Assembly: GCA_016869215.1 (NCBI GenBank) | Contig: VGEP01000001.1 | Location: 62,001-126,000 of the forward strand | Direction of reading: 5' to 3' | Length of the DNA: 64,000 nucleotides | Origin: Alphaproteobacteria bacterium | Lineage (GTDB): Bacteria > Pseudomonadota > Alphaproteobacteria > Rhizobiales > Xanthobacteraceae | Shown: positions 46,705-54,622 of the stretch, one piece after another | Layout: each line of letters begins with the position of its first letter | Numbering within the stretch: the stretch's first letter is position 1 | Notes under the pieces: generated by a model | The model's database searches: none | Seen by the model: only the letters and a program-made list of their open reading frames with translations | What the model was told of the DNA's origin: nothing | Translations under genes and position numbers: made by a program

Positions 46705-47241
46705 TCACTTCACCCACACCTTGCGGCCGATCAGCTTTTGCGACAGCAGCACCGCCGCCGCGCGGTCGCCGCCGAAGGCAAGCTGCACGGCATTCTGCAC
46801 CGCCGGCACCACCGCGTCCGGCGTCTCGACCTTGGCGACGTCAGCGTCGCAGAGCTTGAGCACCGGATCGACGATGGAGCCCATCGGCACCTGCCAGGGA
46901 TTGAACTCCTCCCACTCCCCGCGCATGGTCACCAGCATCAGCATCGGGAAGCGGCAGGAGCGCATCAGCGACAGCATATTGACGCAGTTGCCGACGCCGC
47001 TCGACTGCATCAGCAGCGCCGCGCGCTGTCCGCCGAGCCAGGCGCCGGCGGCCAGCGCCACGCCCTCCTCCTCGGTGGTGAGAACCACGTCGCGAATCTC
47101 CGGATCGGCCTTGCAGCGCGCGATCAGCCGCGCGTGACCGGCATCCGGCACGTAACCGACCTGGCGGATGTCGGCGCGCTTGAGCACGTCGAACAGTTGG
47201 TCCTGCCAGGCGGCCGGCGTGGTGTCTGTCACTGCGTTCAA
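46705..47241 (-). CDS. ThDP-dependent decarboxylase, N-terminal (alpha) subunit
   Basis: A 178-residue PYR-domain subunit (ComD/sulfopyruvate-decarboxylase-alpha-like). QLFDVLKRADIRQVGYVPDAGHARLIARC begins the domain, VVLTTEEEGVALAAGAWLGGQRAALLMQSSGVGNCVNMLS contains the Glu that activates the ThDP pyrimidine, and MLMLVTMRGEWEEFNPWQVPMG is typical of the family. I use the TTG at 47241, seven bases after GGGAG; a GTG four codons on (VTDTTPAAW) is the alternative. The two palindromes separate it from the beta gene. Confidence 0.85.
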   Translation of the reverse strand: MNAVTDTTPAAWQDQLFDVLKRADIRQVGYVPDAGHARLIARCKADPEIRDVVLTTEEEGVALAAGAWLGGQRAALLMQSSGVGNCVNMLSLMRSCRFPMLMLVTMRGEWEEFNPWQVPMGSIVDPVLKLCDADVAKVETPDAVVPAVQNAVQLAFGGDRAAAVLLSQKLIGRKVWVK

Positions 47242-47276
47242 TGGAAACTCCCTGCCCGATCCATAGCGGGCTTCGT

Positions 47277-48248
47277 TCAGCCGCGCCAGGGCAGGTCGGC
47301 GTCGCGCTCGACGAACGCCCAGGCGCCAAGGCCGAGTTCCTCCGGGAACGGCACGATCAGCGCAGCGCCGAGGCGGCGCGAGCGCGATTGCGCCTCGTGC
47401 ATCGTGCGCTCCACCGCCGCGAGCGATTGCACCCGGATCGCATAGAGACCGATGAACGGCAGCCGCGGCGCGGGCAGTTCCGGAAACATTTCGGCGAATG
47501 CCCCGCGCTCGAACAACTGGACCTGCCCGCGTTCGAGCACGATGGCCTGCCCGAACCGCGTCACGCGCGTGGGCCGGTCGGTGAACCGCGCAAAGCGCGC
47601 CGCGGCCTCGGCCACGTCCGGGCTCGCGATGACGAGGTCTATCAGCGCCAGCGCGCCGTTCGGATGCTTGAGCCAGCGCTTCTGCCAGACGGTGTGCTCG
47701 GTGCGGTGGGTCAGGATCTGGATGCGCCCCTCGGCCATCGCGCCGCGCTCGAGCCTCACCACCGTAAAGGCCGCAAAGTCCGGCCCGTTCTCGGTATCGA
47801 CCGGGCGGCGGAACTGCACCAAGGGCCGCATGGCAAATCCGAGACCGGTCAGACGCCGATGCGCCTGCTCGGCATCGACCACTACGAAGTTCGCCAGATG
47901 CACGCCGGAATAGGCATCGAGGGTGGCTTCGAATTCGCGGCCGAGCGGCGTGTCGGCGGCCTTGAACAGCACTTCGATGTAGCCGTTCGGCAGCATCGCC
48001 GTGATGTTGCCGGTCCCCATCGGCGAGCCGTCGAGATTGTACTGAATCGACACCGGCGTCGGCGCAAAGCCCGCGCGGGCGAGCGCGCGGCCCGCAGCCT
48101 CGCGGTCGCGCACGAAATGCCCGACGTGATCGAGGAAGATTTCGCCGCCTACCGGAAGTTGGCGATCGATCTGCGGCGGCGATGCGGTGTCCGGCAAGTG
48201 CCTGCTCCAAAGTGTCGCGAATATTTCCAGGGACCGGTGTGTTAGCAT
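47277..48248 (-). CDS. VOC/glyoxalase-like domain protein
   Basis: A protein of up to 323 residues with vicinal-oxygen-chelate type repeats. The first half reads IFLDHVGHFVRDREAAGRALARAGFAPTPVS and NGYIEVLFKAADTPLGREFEATLDAYSGVHLANFVV; the His and Glu positions could bind a divalent metal. The second half repeats the fold (LALIDLVIASPDVAEAAARFARFTDRPT). The first 25 residues before the homology are unconserved, so the true start may be downstream of 48248. First gene of a three-gene unit with the ThDP decarboxylase subunits; it may act on the same oxo acid. Confidence 0.75.
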   Translation of the reverse strand: MLTHRSLEIFATLWSRHLPDTASPPQIDRQLPVGGEIFLDHVGHFVRDREAAGRALARAGFAPTPVSIQYNLDGSPMGTGNITAMLPNGYIEVLFKAADTPLGREFEATLDAYSGVHLANFVVVDAEQAHRRLTGLGFAMRPLVQFRRPVDTENGPDFAAFTVVRLERGAMAEGRIQILTHRTEHTVWQKRWLKHPNGALALIDLVIASPDVAEAAARFARFTDRPTRVTRFGQAIVLERGQVQLFERGAFAEMFPELPAPRLPFIGLYAIRVQSLAAVERTMHEAQSRSRRLGAALIVPFPEELGLGAWAFVERDADLPWRG

Positions 48249-48286
48249 AGGACCTATTGCACACGCAGGCAGGAGTTCAGAGCGGT

Positions 48287-49255
48287 ATGAATCGTCGCGA
48301 TTTTGGAAAATCCGGACTGGCGGCGCTGGCCGCTACGGCCCTGCCGTTCCCGGCCTTTGCCTATCCCGACCGGCCGATCCGGCTGGTCGTGCCGTTCTCG
48401 CCCGGCGGCGCGACCGACGTCGTCGAGATGCTGATGGGGCTCGGGAGCCTCGGCACCGTCATCGTCGAGAACAAGGGCGGCGCGGGCGGCATTATCGGCG
48501 CGACCGAAGTGGCGCGCGCTCAGCCCGACGGCCATACCTTCCTGTTCGGCAATACGTCCACGCAGGTCCTGCTGCCGGCGATCAGCGCCAACCCGCCCTA
48601 CGATCCGGCCAAGGCCTTCGCCGGTATCTACATCATGGCGATCTCGCCGAACACGATCGTGGTTCACGAGTCGGTTCCGGCCAGGACGCTCAAGGAGCTG
48701 ATCGCCTACGCCAAGGCCAATCCCGGCAAGCTCAGCTACGGCTCCGCCGGAACGGGCACGATGACCAATCTCGCCGGCGAGCACTTCAAGCAGATCATCG
48801 GCGTCTCCGACATTACCCATATTCCCTACAAGGGCGCAGCGCCCGGCCTGAAGGATCTCGCCGGCGGCATCATCCCGATGATGACGCCGAACGTCGGCGG
48901 CCCGCTGCTGGAATTGCACAAGGCTGGCAAGGTGCGCATCCTCGCGGTCATGGCGGAGAAGCGCTTGCAGGCGGCGCCCGAAATTCCCACCACCGCCGAG
49001 GCGGGCGTGCCCAATCTGATTGCCGCGAACTTCAACGGGCTGTTCGCTCCGGCTGGCGTTCCGAAGGCGATCATGGACCGGATCGCCACTGCCACGGCGA
49101 CCGCGATGAAGGACGCCGCCGTGCAGAACGCCATCGTCAATTCCGGCTTCGAGCCGGTGCTCGACTCAGGACCGGACGCCGCGCAGAAGACGGTCGCGTC
49201 CGAGCTTGCACGCTGGACGCCGGTGATCAAATCCATCGGCTTCAAGCCCCAATAA
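48287..49255 (+). CDS. Bug-family periplasmic receptor with patched N-lobe
   Basis: A 322-residue receptor with a twin-arginine export signal (MNRRDFGKSGLAALAATALPFPAFA). YPDRPIRLVVPFSPGGATDVV starts the Bug fold, then the expected GRLxAxKMxxxLG helix is replaced by EMLMGLGSLGTV before IVENKGGAGGIIGATEVA resumes. That 12-residue stretch is encoded by the 37-bp patch shared with the ThDP subunit gene and is about three residues shorter than in related proteins. The frame is intact, so it is expressed, but helix 1 next to the ligand pocket should be altered. An ATG at 48257 is an alternative start. Confidence 0.9.
   Translation: MNRRDFGKSGLAALAATALPFPAFAYPDRPIRLVVPFSPGGATDVVEMLMGLGSLGTVIVENKGGAGGIIGATEVARAQPDGHTFLFGNTSTQVLLPAISANPPYDPAKAFAGIYIMAISPNTIVVHESVPARTLKELIAYAKANPGKLSYGSAGTGTMTNLAGEHFKQIIGVSDITHIPYKGAAPGLKDLAGGIIPMMTPNVGGPLLELHKAGKVRILAVMAEKRLQAAPEIPTTAEAGVPNLIAANFNGLFAPAGVPKAIMDRIATATATAMKDAAVQNAIVNSGFEPVLDSGPDAAQKTVASELARWTPVIKSIGFKPQ
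48424..48460. repeat. 37-bp exact repeat, copy in Bug receptor gene
   Basis: Identical to the minus strand of 46286-46322 and read in frame to give EMLMGLGSLGTV. It occupies the position of the first helix after the PGG loop of Bug receptors. Confidence 0.95.
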
Positions 49256-49282
49256 CCGATCGAAGACAGCAGGAGAATCGAC

Positions 49283-50263
49283 ATGAGGCGCCGTGACGTA
49301 TTGAAACTGGGGCTCGCGGCCTCCGCGACCGCGCTGGCCGCACCGTCCGTTCGCGCACAGGCGTATCCGAGCCGTCCCGTGAAGCTCGTCGTGCCGTTCG
49401 CGGCCGGCGGCGTCAACGACATCGTCGGCCGGCAATGGGCCGAGAAGGTCAAAGGCGCGCTCGGCAACGTCTACGTGGAGAACCACGGCGGCGGCGGCGG
49501 CACCATCGGCGTGATGGAGGCCAAGCGCCAGGACGCGGACGGCCACACCGTGCTGTTCGGCAGCGCCAGCACCATGGTGCTGAACGAGATGACGCGGACC
49601 ACGCTGCACTACGATCCGCGCAAGGACTTCGTGCCGATCGCGGTGTTCTGCGTCACCACCGCTTCGATCGCCGTGCATCCGAGCGTGCCGGCGAAGAACC
49701 TTCAGGAGCTTGTCGCCCACATCAAGGCGAACGCGGGCAAGCTGACGTTCGGCTCGGCAGGCACCGGGACGATGAGCCATCTCACCGGCGAATTGTTCAA
49801 GCTGAAGACCGGCCTGAAGGACCTGACGCACGTGCCTTACAAGGGTGCAGGCCCCGGCATGGCCGACCTCGTCAGCGGTCACATCCCGATCATGTCGCCG
49901 AACATCAGCAAGCAGGTGCTGAACTTCCACGACGGCGGCAAAATCCGCGTGCTGGCCGCCGCCTCGCCGAAGCGACTCAAGGGTGCGCCGACTATCCCGA
50001 CCGGAATCGAGCAGGGCATCCCGGATTTCGTCGGGCAACTGTTCCTCGGCATTTTCGTGCGCGCCGGCACGCCGAAGCCGGCGATCGACAAGATCACCGA
50101 GGCGACCAGGGCCGCGATGGCCGATGCGGCGTTCGAGAAGTTCCTGCTCGACTCCGGCTTCGAACCCGTGAGCTATATCGGCGCCGACGCCGGCCTGAAG
50201 TACATGGCCGAAGAATTCAAACGCTGGAAGCCGGTGGTCGACGCCATCGGGTTGAAGGTGTAG
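49283..50263 (+). CDS. Bug-family periplasmic receptor
   Basis: A 326-residue receptor with a twin-arginine-type signal (MRRRDVLKLGLAASATALAAPSVRAQ). The core is AYPSRPVKLVVPFAAGGVNDIVGRQWAEKVKGALGNVYVENHGGGGGTIGV, with the usual first-helix sequence that the preceding gene lacks. Lobe 2 has THVPYKGAGPGMADLVSGHIPIM. GCAGGAG precedes the ATG, 27 bp after the previous Bug gene; the two are probably cotranscribed and likely arose by duplication. Ligand unknown. Confidence 0.92.
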   Translation: MRRRDVLKLGLAASATALAAPSVRAQAYPSRPVKLVVPFAAGGVNDIVGRQWAEKVKGALGNVYVENHGGGGGTIGVMEAKRQDADGHTVLFGSASTMVLNEMTRTTLHYDPRKDFVPIAVFCVTTASIAVHPSVPAKNLQELVAHIKANAGKLTFGSAGTGTMSHLTGELFKLKTGLKDLTHVPYKGAGPGMADLVSGHIPIMSPNISKQVLNFHDGGKIRVLAAASPKRLKGAPTIPTGIEQGIPDFVGQLFLGIFVRAGTPKPAIDKITEATRAAMADAAFEKFLLDSGFEPVSYIGADAGLKYMAEEFKRWKPVVDAIGLKV

Positions 50264-50275
50264 CCACGGCTTCGT

Positions 50276-50355
50276 GTCCCGGGCGCAGCGCAGCACCATA
50301 AGTGCGTTCACGCGCGTCTTGCGCGCGCTATGGTGGTGCGCTGCAGACCCGGGAC
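50276..50355. repeat. Imperfect palindrome between convergent genes (first)
   Basis: Left arm starts GTCCCGGGCGCAGCGCAGCACCATA at 50276 (given here only as landmarks GTCCCGGG and CAGCGCA); right arm ends TGCGCTGCAGACCCGGGAC at 50355. The arms pair over about 22 of 25 bases, and an inner CGCGCG/GCGCGC hairpin sits in the middle. Probably a dispersed intergenic palindrome acting as a bidirectional end structure. Confidence 0.6.
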
Positions 50356-50383
50356 CCCGATCTCCCCCTAAAGCAAACCGCGA

Positions 50384-50429
50384 CCCCGCGTCAGCAGTGC
50401 ATCGCTAACGCGCTGCACTGCGCGCGGGG
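50384..50429. repeat. Imperfect palindrome between convergent genes (second)
   Basis: CCCCGCG-TCA-GCAGTGCA (50384-50401) pairs with TGCACTGC-G-CGCGGGG (50414-50429); 12-base loop. Lies 16 bases from the acyl-CoA ligase stop on the opposite strand. No T run, so a weak or factor-assisted terminator at best. Confidence 0.55.
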
Positions 50430-50444
50430 AATGCCTGTGCGTTG

Positions 50445-51953
50445 TCACTCGCTTCGACCGACGCGCTCCTGCGCCAGCTTGCGCAGCGCGCCGCGGTCGA
50501 CCTTGTTGGTCGAGGCGAGCGGCAGTTCGTCGACGAACCACACGAAGCGCGGGTGCTGATAGGCCGGCGCGTTGGCGAGCGCATAGGCCTTGATGGCATC
50601 CTCGGTCGGCGCGCGGCCCGCCTTCGGAATGACGAAGGCCACGGGCTTGGTGCCCTTGATGTCGTCGTCAACCGGAATCACCACCGCCTGGCCGACGTCG
50701 GGATGCTTCTCCAGCATGCGTTCGACATCCGCCGGATAGATGTTCTCGCCGCCGGAGACGAACATGTCGTCGGTGCGGCCGATGAAATAATAGAAGCCGT
50801 CGCGGTCGCGGCGGAACACATCGCCGGTCACGTAGAATCCATCGGCGGTAATCGGCGACGGCACGTCCGGGCGATTGTGATAGCCGTTCATCACCGCCGG
50901 GCACTTCATCTCCAGAACGCCCTCGTCGACATTCCGGTTGCCGCCGTCGGCAAGCCGCAGTTGCACCTGCGGATGCGGATAGCCCACCGACGATTCCGGC
51001 TGCGGCAGCCCTTTCGGATGCGGACCGAACACCACCGGTCCCGCTTCGGTCGTGCCGTAAGCGTTGGTGATCGCGGCCTTCGGGAACGCGCGGCGCGTCG
51101 CCTCCATCAGGCTTTGGCTCACCGGCGCCGAGCCCATGCGGATGAACTCGACGCTCGACAGGTCGGCGCGCGCCATCGCATCGGTCTCGCGCAGCATCAT
51201 CGCGATCATCGGCGGCACCGCGGTCAGCCAGGTCGGACGGTAGCGGCCGATCGCCTGGATGTAGCTTTTCGCCTCGAAACGCGGCAGCAGCACGATCGTG
51301 GCATGCGCGGCGCAGGCGAGCTTGGACAGCGCCAGCGCGTTCATGTGGTAGAGCGGCGCCGCGATCAGATAGCGATGCCGGTCGAGCCCCGGCGCGAGCC
51401 GCGTCTCGACCACCCAGATGTGGCTGCGGTGCGACAGCACCACGCCCTTCGGAATTCCGGTCGAGCCCGAAGTGTAGAGAAACATCGCCGGCTCTTCGGG
51501 CCGCGGCGTCACGGCTTCGAAGAAGCCCGGATCGACGAAACGGTCGAAGCCGTCCCGCGACTCGTCGCCGAACGTGATGGCGGGAATTCCTTCCGGACAA
51601 TTCTCGCGGCTAGCCGTGTCGCAGAACACGAGCTTGGCGCCGCAATTGTCCAGGATCGAGTGGATGGTCGCTTTCGGAAACCGGTAGTTCACCGGCACCG
51701 CGACGAAGCCTGCGCGCATGATGCCGAAATAGGCCGCAAGATACTCGGCTCGGTTCGCCGACAGAATCGCCACGCGGTCGCCGCGCGCGAAACCGCGTTT
51801 CGTCAGCGCGCGCGCGACGCCCATCGTCATGGCGTCGAGCTCCTGATAGGTGAACTCGCGCGGCGTTTCCTCGCCGCCGAGATCGACGACCGCGACCTTG
51901 GACAGATCGCGGTCGCGCCCGATCAGGTCGCCGAGATTGCTGAACGCGGACAT
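50445..51953 (-). CDS. Acyl-CoA synthetase (AMP-forming)
   Basis: A 502-residue ANL-superfamily ligase that activates a carboxylic acid to its CoA thioester through an acyl-AMP. The P-loop is MFLYTSGSTGIPKGVVLSH, A5 is NAYGTTEAGPV, the hinge region YVTGDVFRRDRDGFYYFIGRTDDMFVSGGENIYP, and the A10 Lys is in ASTNKVDR. I start at ATG 51953; a GTG at 51965 directly follows the thioesterase stop. Last gene of a four-gene operon with a thioesterase and a dehydrogenase, suggesting acyl-CoA metabolism of an unidentified acid. Confidence 0.92.
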   Translation of the reverse strand: MSAFSNLGDLIGRDRDLSKVAVVDLGGEETPREFTYQELDAMTMGVARALTKRGFARGDRVAILSANRAEYLAAYFGIMRAGFVAVPVNYRFPKATIHSILDNCGAKLVFCDTASRENCPEGIPAITFGDESRDGFDRFVDPGFFEAVTPRPEEPAMFLYTSGSTGIPKGVVLSHRSHIWVVETRLAPGLDRHRYLIAAPLYHMNALALSKLACAAHATIVLLPRFEAKSYIQAIGRYRPTWLTAVPPMIAMMLRETDAMARADLSSVEFIRMGSAPVSQSLMEATRRAFPKAAITNAYGTTEAGPVVFGPHPKGLPQPESSVGYPHPQVQLRLADGGNRNVDEGVLEMKCPAVMNGYHNRPDVPSPITADGFYVTGDVFRRDRDGFYYFIGRTDDMFVSGGENIYPADVERMLEKHPDVGQAVVIPVDDDIKGTKPVAFVIPKAGRAPTEDAIKAYALANAPAYQHPRFVWFVDELPLASTNKVDRGALRKLAQERVGRSE

Positions 51954-51966
51954 CGACGTCGGCACG

Positions 51967-52401
51967 TCACCCCTTCGGCGGCGGAGGCGGCGCGGTCAGA
52001 TACGTGCCGCGGCCGCTCGCAAGCAGCTTTCCGTCGGCGGAAATGATCGACGCCTCGGCGGTCGAGAACTGGCTGCCCATGCGAACGATCTTGCCCTTGA
52101 TGGTGAGATCGCCCGGCAGCGCGATGGAATGATAGTCGACTCGCATGTCGATGGTCGGCACGCCGCGGCCGAGCTTCCTCACCATCGCCCAGTCGGCGCC
52201 GAGATCGACCAAGGCCGCGAGAATGCCGCCGTGGGTGTAGCGGCGCTCGGTGTTGACCACCCACTCCTCGCGCCAGGTCGCCTTGATCTCGATGCCGTCG
52301 TCGTGGACGGCGACCAGCTTCAGCCCGAGCCACTTGTGATACGGCGCGCGCGTGACCAGCGCCTCGACCTGCTCGAATGTCAGCGAAGCGGGATCGCTCA
52401 T
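51967..52401 (-). CDS. PaaI-type hotdog thioesterase
   Basis: A 144-residue hotdog-fold thioesterase that hydrolyses acyl-CoA. ERRYTHGGILAALVDLGADWAM is the PaaI active-site helix with the conserved H-G-G and Asp, and GDLTIKGKIVRMGSQFSTAEASI the following strands. Its start overlaps the upstream alcohol dehydrogenase stop by four bases. Likely recycles CoA or cleaves an intermediate made by the neighbouring ligase. Confidence 0.9.
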   Translation of the reverse strand: MSDPASLTFEQVEALVTRAPYHKWLGLKLVAVHDDGIEIKATWREEWVVNTERRYTHGGILAALVDLGADWAMVRKLGRGVPTIDMRVDYHSIALPGDLTIKGKIVRMGSQFSTAEASIISADGKLLASGRGTYLTAPPPPPKG

Positions 52402-53414
52402 GGCGTCACCACGACCTTGCCGATGACCGCGCGATCCTCGATCAGCTTAAGGCCCTCGACCGCGCGTTCGAGCGGCAGAACGGTGTCGATCACCGGGGCG
52501 ATGCGCTTGTCCTGGATCATCGCCATCAGCGCGTGCAGATCCTCGTCGTAGTAGCTGTTGGAGCCCTTGACCTCGATCTCGAAGGTCCAGATGTAGCGCA
52601 GGTCTTCCTTCGGATCGAAGCCCGCGGTCGCGCCGCAGACCAGCACCTTGCCGCCGCGCTTGAGGCAGCGCAGCGACGGCACCCAGGTTTCGCCGCCGGT
52701 GAAATTAATCACCACGTCGACGCCGCCCTCGTAGGATCGGCGCTGCGGCTTGCCGTATTTCTCGATCGCCCACTTCGACCAGTCGGTCTTGGTGTAGTCG
52801 ACGACCTCGTCGGCGCCCATGTCCTTCAGGCGCTTGAGCTTGTCCTCGCTCGACGCGCAGGCGATGACTTCCGCGCCGAGCATCTTGCACAGCAGCACGC
52901 AGCCGGTGCCGACGCCGCCCGACGCGCCGAGCACGATCACGCGGTCTTTCGGTTTGACGGTCCGGTGCGTCACCAGCATGCGGTGCGCGGTGCCGTAGGC
53001 GACCGGCAGCGACGACGCCTGCTCGAAGGTGACGCCCGCCGGCATGGCGATCAGTTGATCGGCGGCGACCAGGCAGTACTCCGCCATCCCGCCGTCCATC
53101 ATCTCGCCCATCAGGCCCTTTTTCTTGTTGAGCGGATTGATGAGCACGCGGTCGCCGGCCTTCCACTTGGCGACGCCGGGCCCGACCTCGGCGATCTCGC
53201 CCGCCATGTCGAGGCCGATGACGACCGGCATCGGCACCTTGATGCCCGGCATGCCTCGCACCGTGAACACGTCGTGATAGTTGAACGACGACGCGCGCAC
53301 GCGGATCACCACGTGGCCTTCGATTGCCTGCGGGAGCGGATGATCGCCGACGACCTGAAGCTCGTCGAGCGTGCCGTGCTTGCGCAGCACCAGCGCTCTC
53401 ATGGTCTTGGCCAA
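52398..53414 (-). CDS. Zinc-type alcohol dehydrogenase / quinone oxidoreductase (MDR family)
   Basis: A 338-residue medium-chain dehydrogenase. MRALVLRKHGTLDELQVVGDHPLPQ starts the GroES-like domain, VIGLDMAGEIAEVGPGVAKWKAGDRVL is the core motif, and VIVLGASGGVGTGCVLLCKMLGAEVIACASSEDKLKRLKDMGADEVVDY the NADPH-binding Rossmann fold. The structural-zinc cysteines of classical ADHs are not evident, so it resembles quinone oxidoreductase or acryloyl/crotonyl-CoA reductase-like members. Second gene of the operon. Confidence 0.9.
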   Translation of the reverse strand: MAKTMRALVLRKHGTLDELQVVGDHPLPQAIEGHVVIRVRASSFNYHDVFTVRGMPGIKVPMPVVIGLDMAGEIAEVGPGVAKWKAGDRVLINPLNKKKGLMGEMMDGGMAEYCLVAADQLIAMPAGVTFEQASSLPVAYGTAHRMLVTHRTVKPKDRVIVLGASGGVGTGCVLLCKMLGAEVIACASSEDKLKRLKDMGADEVVDYTKTDWSKWAIEKYGKPQRRSYEGGVDVVINFTGGETWVPSLRCLKRGGKVLVCGATAGFDPKEDLRYIWTFEIEVKGSNSYYDEDLHALMAMIQDKRIAPVIDTVLPLERAVEGLKLIEDRAVIGKVVVTP

Positions 53415-53429
53415 AACTCAAACCCCTTC

Positions 53430-54002
53430 TTATGACGCCACTTCGACAAAGCGGTTCACGTGGGTCGCGATCCGCTCGCGCGCGACACCATAGACGTGGA
53501 TGGAGATCGCGGGTTTCGAACCGGAATTACCGAGACTGTGGATTTGGTCAAGCCCGGCGCGCGCAAAGCAACTATAGCCGTTTTGCCGCACCTCCGCGCA
53601 AACCGGTTCGATCCGCGATCCCGCGGCATCGGCGGCAAAGATCGTCTCGTGCAGCGGTCCTTCGTAAACGGCATAGGCGCACCAGGTATCGTGCGCGTGC
53701 GGCCGGCTGAACTGGCCCGCGGCCCACACGATCGCAAGGATCGTGAAGCGGCCCAGCGGATCGCCGTAGAGCACATGCCGCGCGTAGCAGCCTGCATTCG
53801 GCACACACTGCGAGGCATCGAGCAGACCCGGATCGGCTGCGGCGCGCTCCAACGCGGCGCGGATGCGCGCCGGCATGGTCCGAGGCTCATCGCAGGCCAG
53901 GCTGACCTCGACGGCCAGCGCCTCAAGAGTTCCGGCGCTTGCAGAGCGAGAAAAGACAGGCGTTTGGTCTGCAAGAGGTCGAGGCAGAGGCATGAATCGC
54001 AT
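53430..54002 (-). CDS. Cysteine-dioxygenase-like cupin protein
   Basis: A 190-residue cupin resembling cysteine or 3-mercaptopropionate dioxygenases, which oxidise a thiol to a sulfinate with iron and oxygen. The metal-binding pair lies in FSRPHAHDTWCAYAVYEGPLHETIF (His-x-His), the third ligand in DQIHSLGN, and ISIHVYGVARERI is the conserved C-terminal strand with the Tyr. The start could also be the ATG at 53993. First gene of the operon with dehydrogenase, thioesterase and ligase; a thiol substrate entering that pathway is a reasonable guess. Confidence 0.8.
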   Translation of the reverse strand: MRFMPLPRPLADQTPVFSRSASAGTLEALAVEVSLACDEPRTMPARIRAALERAAADPGLLDASQCVPNAGCYARHVLYGDPLGRFTILAIVWAAGQFSRPHAHDTWCAYAVYEGPLHETIFAADAAGSRIEPVCAEVRQNGYSCFARAGLDQIHSLGNSGSKPAISIHVYGVARERIATHVNRFVEVAS

Positions 54003-54622
54003 CCGCAGGACAATTATATCGAGTCATTGTAATTTATAGCATAAACATTCTGCATTATGCAATATTATTGGTATAATTATATTGCATTGAGGCTGAATCA
54101 TAGAACAACAAGACTGCCCTGATGCCATTTTGCAACGCTCCGCCGGGCCGGGGCTTTGCTTCCCGGGCGCCCGGCGGACCCGCATCCCTGTTTTCCGTTG
54201 CCCCTCGAAAGGAGGGACGATGGAGCGCCGGGAAGGCGCCCGGGGAGCTGCTGTCGGGAGCTCCCCGACCGGTCTGGCGCAGACCGGCCGTGCGTCTGGC
54301 GCGACGCACGAGTCCTCCGGCGAAGAGGACCCTGGGCGCCTCCCGGCGCTCCACCGCGGCGGCAATATGTCGGCCGCCGCGCCCTGCCCGTCATCAAGCG
54401 CCGCGATCGACGACGCCCTCAAACGGACAAGACGCGGAAATGATAAGGCCGGATTCCGGAGCGGGGATAAGTTTCGCGAAGAATCCTGGTTCGCAAACGA
54501 TTTGAGGCCTTGGCATGGACGAAGGGCATGCGAAACGCGCGCGGGCGCCTTGCATTGCCCCCCGCGCCCGCGGTCAGTAGCTTAACGCCATCCCCTCGCC
54601 CCGCCGCCCGGAGCCCCACGCG
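54003..54622. other. 620-bp non-coding region with AT-rich promoter zone and GC hairpin array
   Basis: The first 110 bp are strikingly AT-rich with small palindromes (TGCATTATGCA, ATTAT-TGGT-ATAAT) and probably hold the promoter of the minus-strand cupin operon. From 54139 to 54381 the sequence becomes GC-rich and folds into consecutive hairpins, listed separately. From 54382 to the ubiD start I see no gene; an open frame across the hairpins has a composition dictated by the palindromes and I do not believe it. Confidence 0.6.
54139..54381. repeat. Array of about nine consecutive GC hairpins
   Basis: Hairpins, in order: 54139-54178 (TCCGCCGGG outer stem); 54202-54216 (CCCTC-GAAAG-GAGGG); 54225-54239 (GCGCC/GGCGC); 54241-54267 (CGGGGAGCT/AGCTCCCCG); 54269-54287 (CCGGTCTG/CAGACCGG); 54289-54310 (CGTGCGTC/GACGCACG); 54312-54330 (GTCCTC/GAGGAC); 54334-54351 (GGGCGCC/GGCGCTC); 54355-54381 (CGCGGCGGC/GCCGCCGCG). 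Spacers are 0-3 bases over most of it. The third and eighth hairpins are inverted copies of each other (TGGAGCGCCGGGA with one indel), so 54221-54353 has terminal inverted repeats. Non-coding RNA or small mobile repeat are both possible. Confidence 0.7.

Noticed and set aside
53324-53710. Plus-strand open frame opposite the dehydrogenase/cupin junction
   Set aside because: Antisense to two good genes, Arg/Ser-rich, no domain.
54130-54585. A 151-codon frame (starting MQRSAGPG, with an internal MERREGARGA) and opposing MERRE-like frames
   Set aside because: The sequence is made of consecutive hairpins, which by themselves create similar peptides on both strands. No known domain and no codon bias of a real gene.
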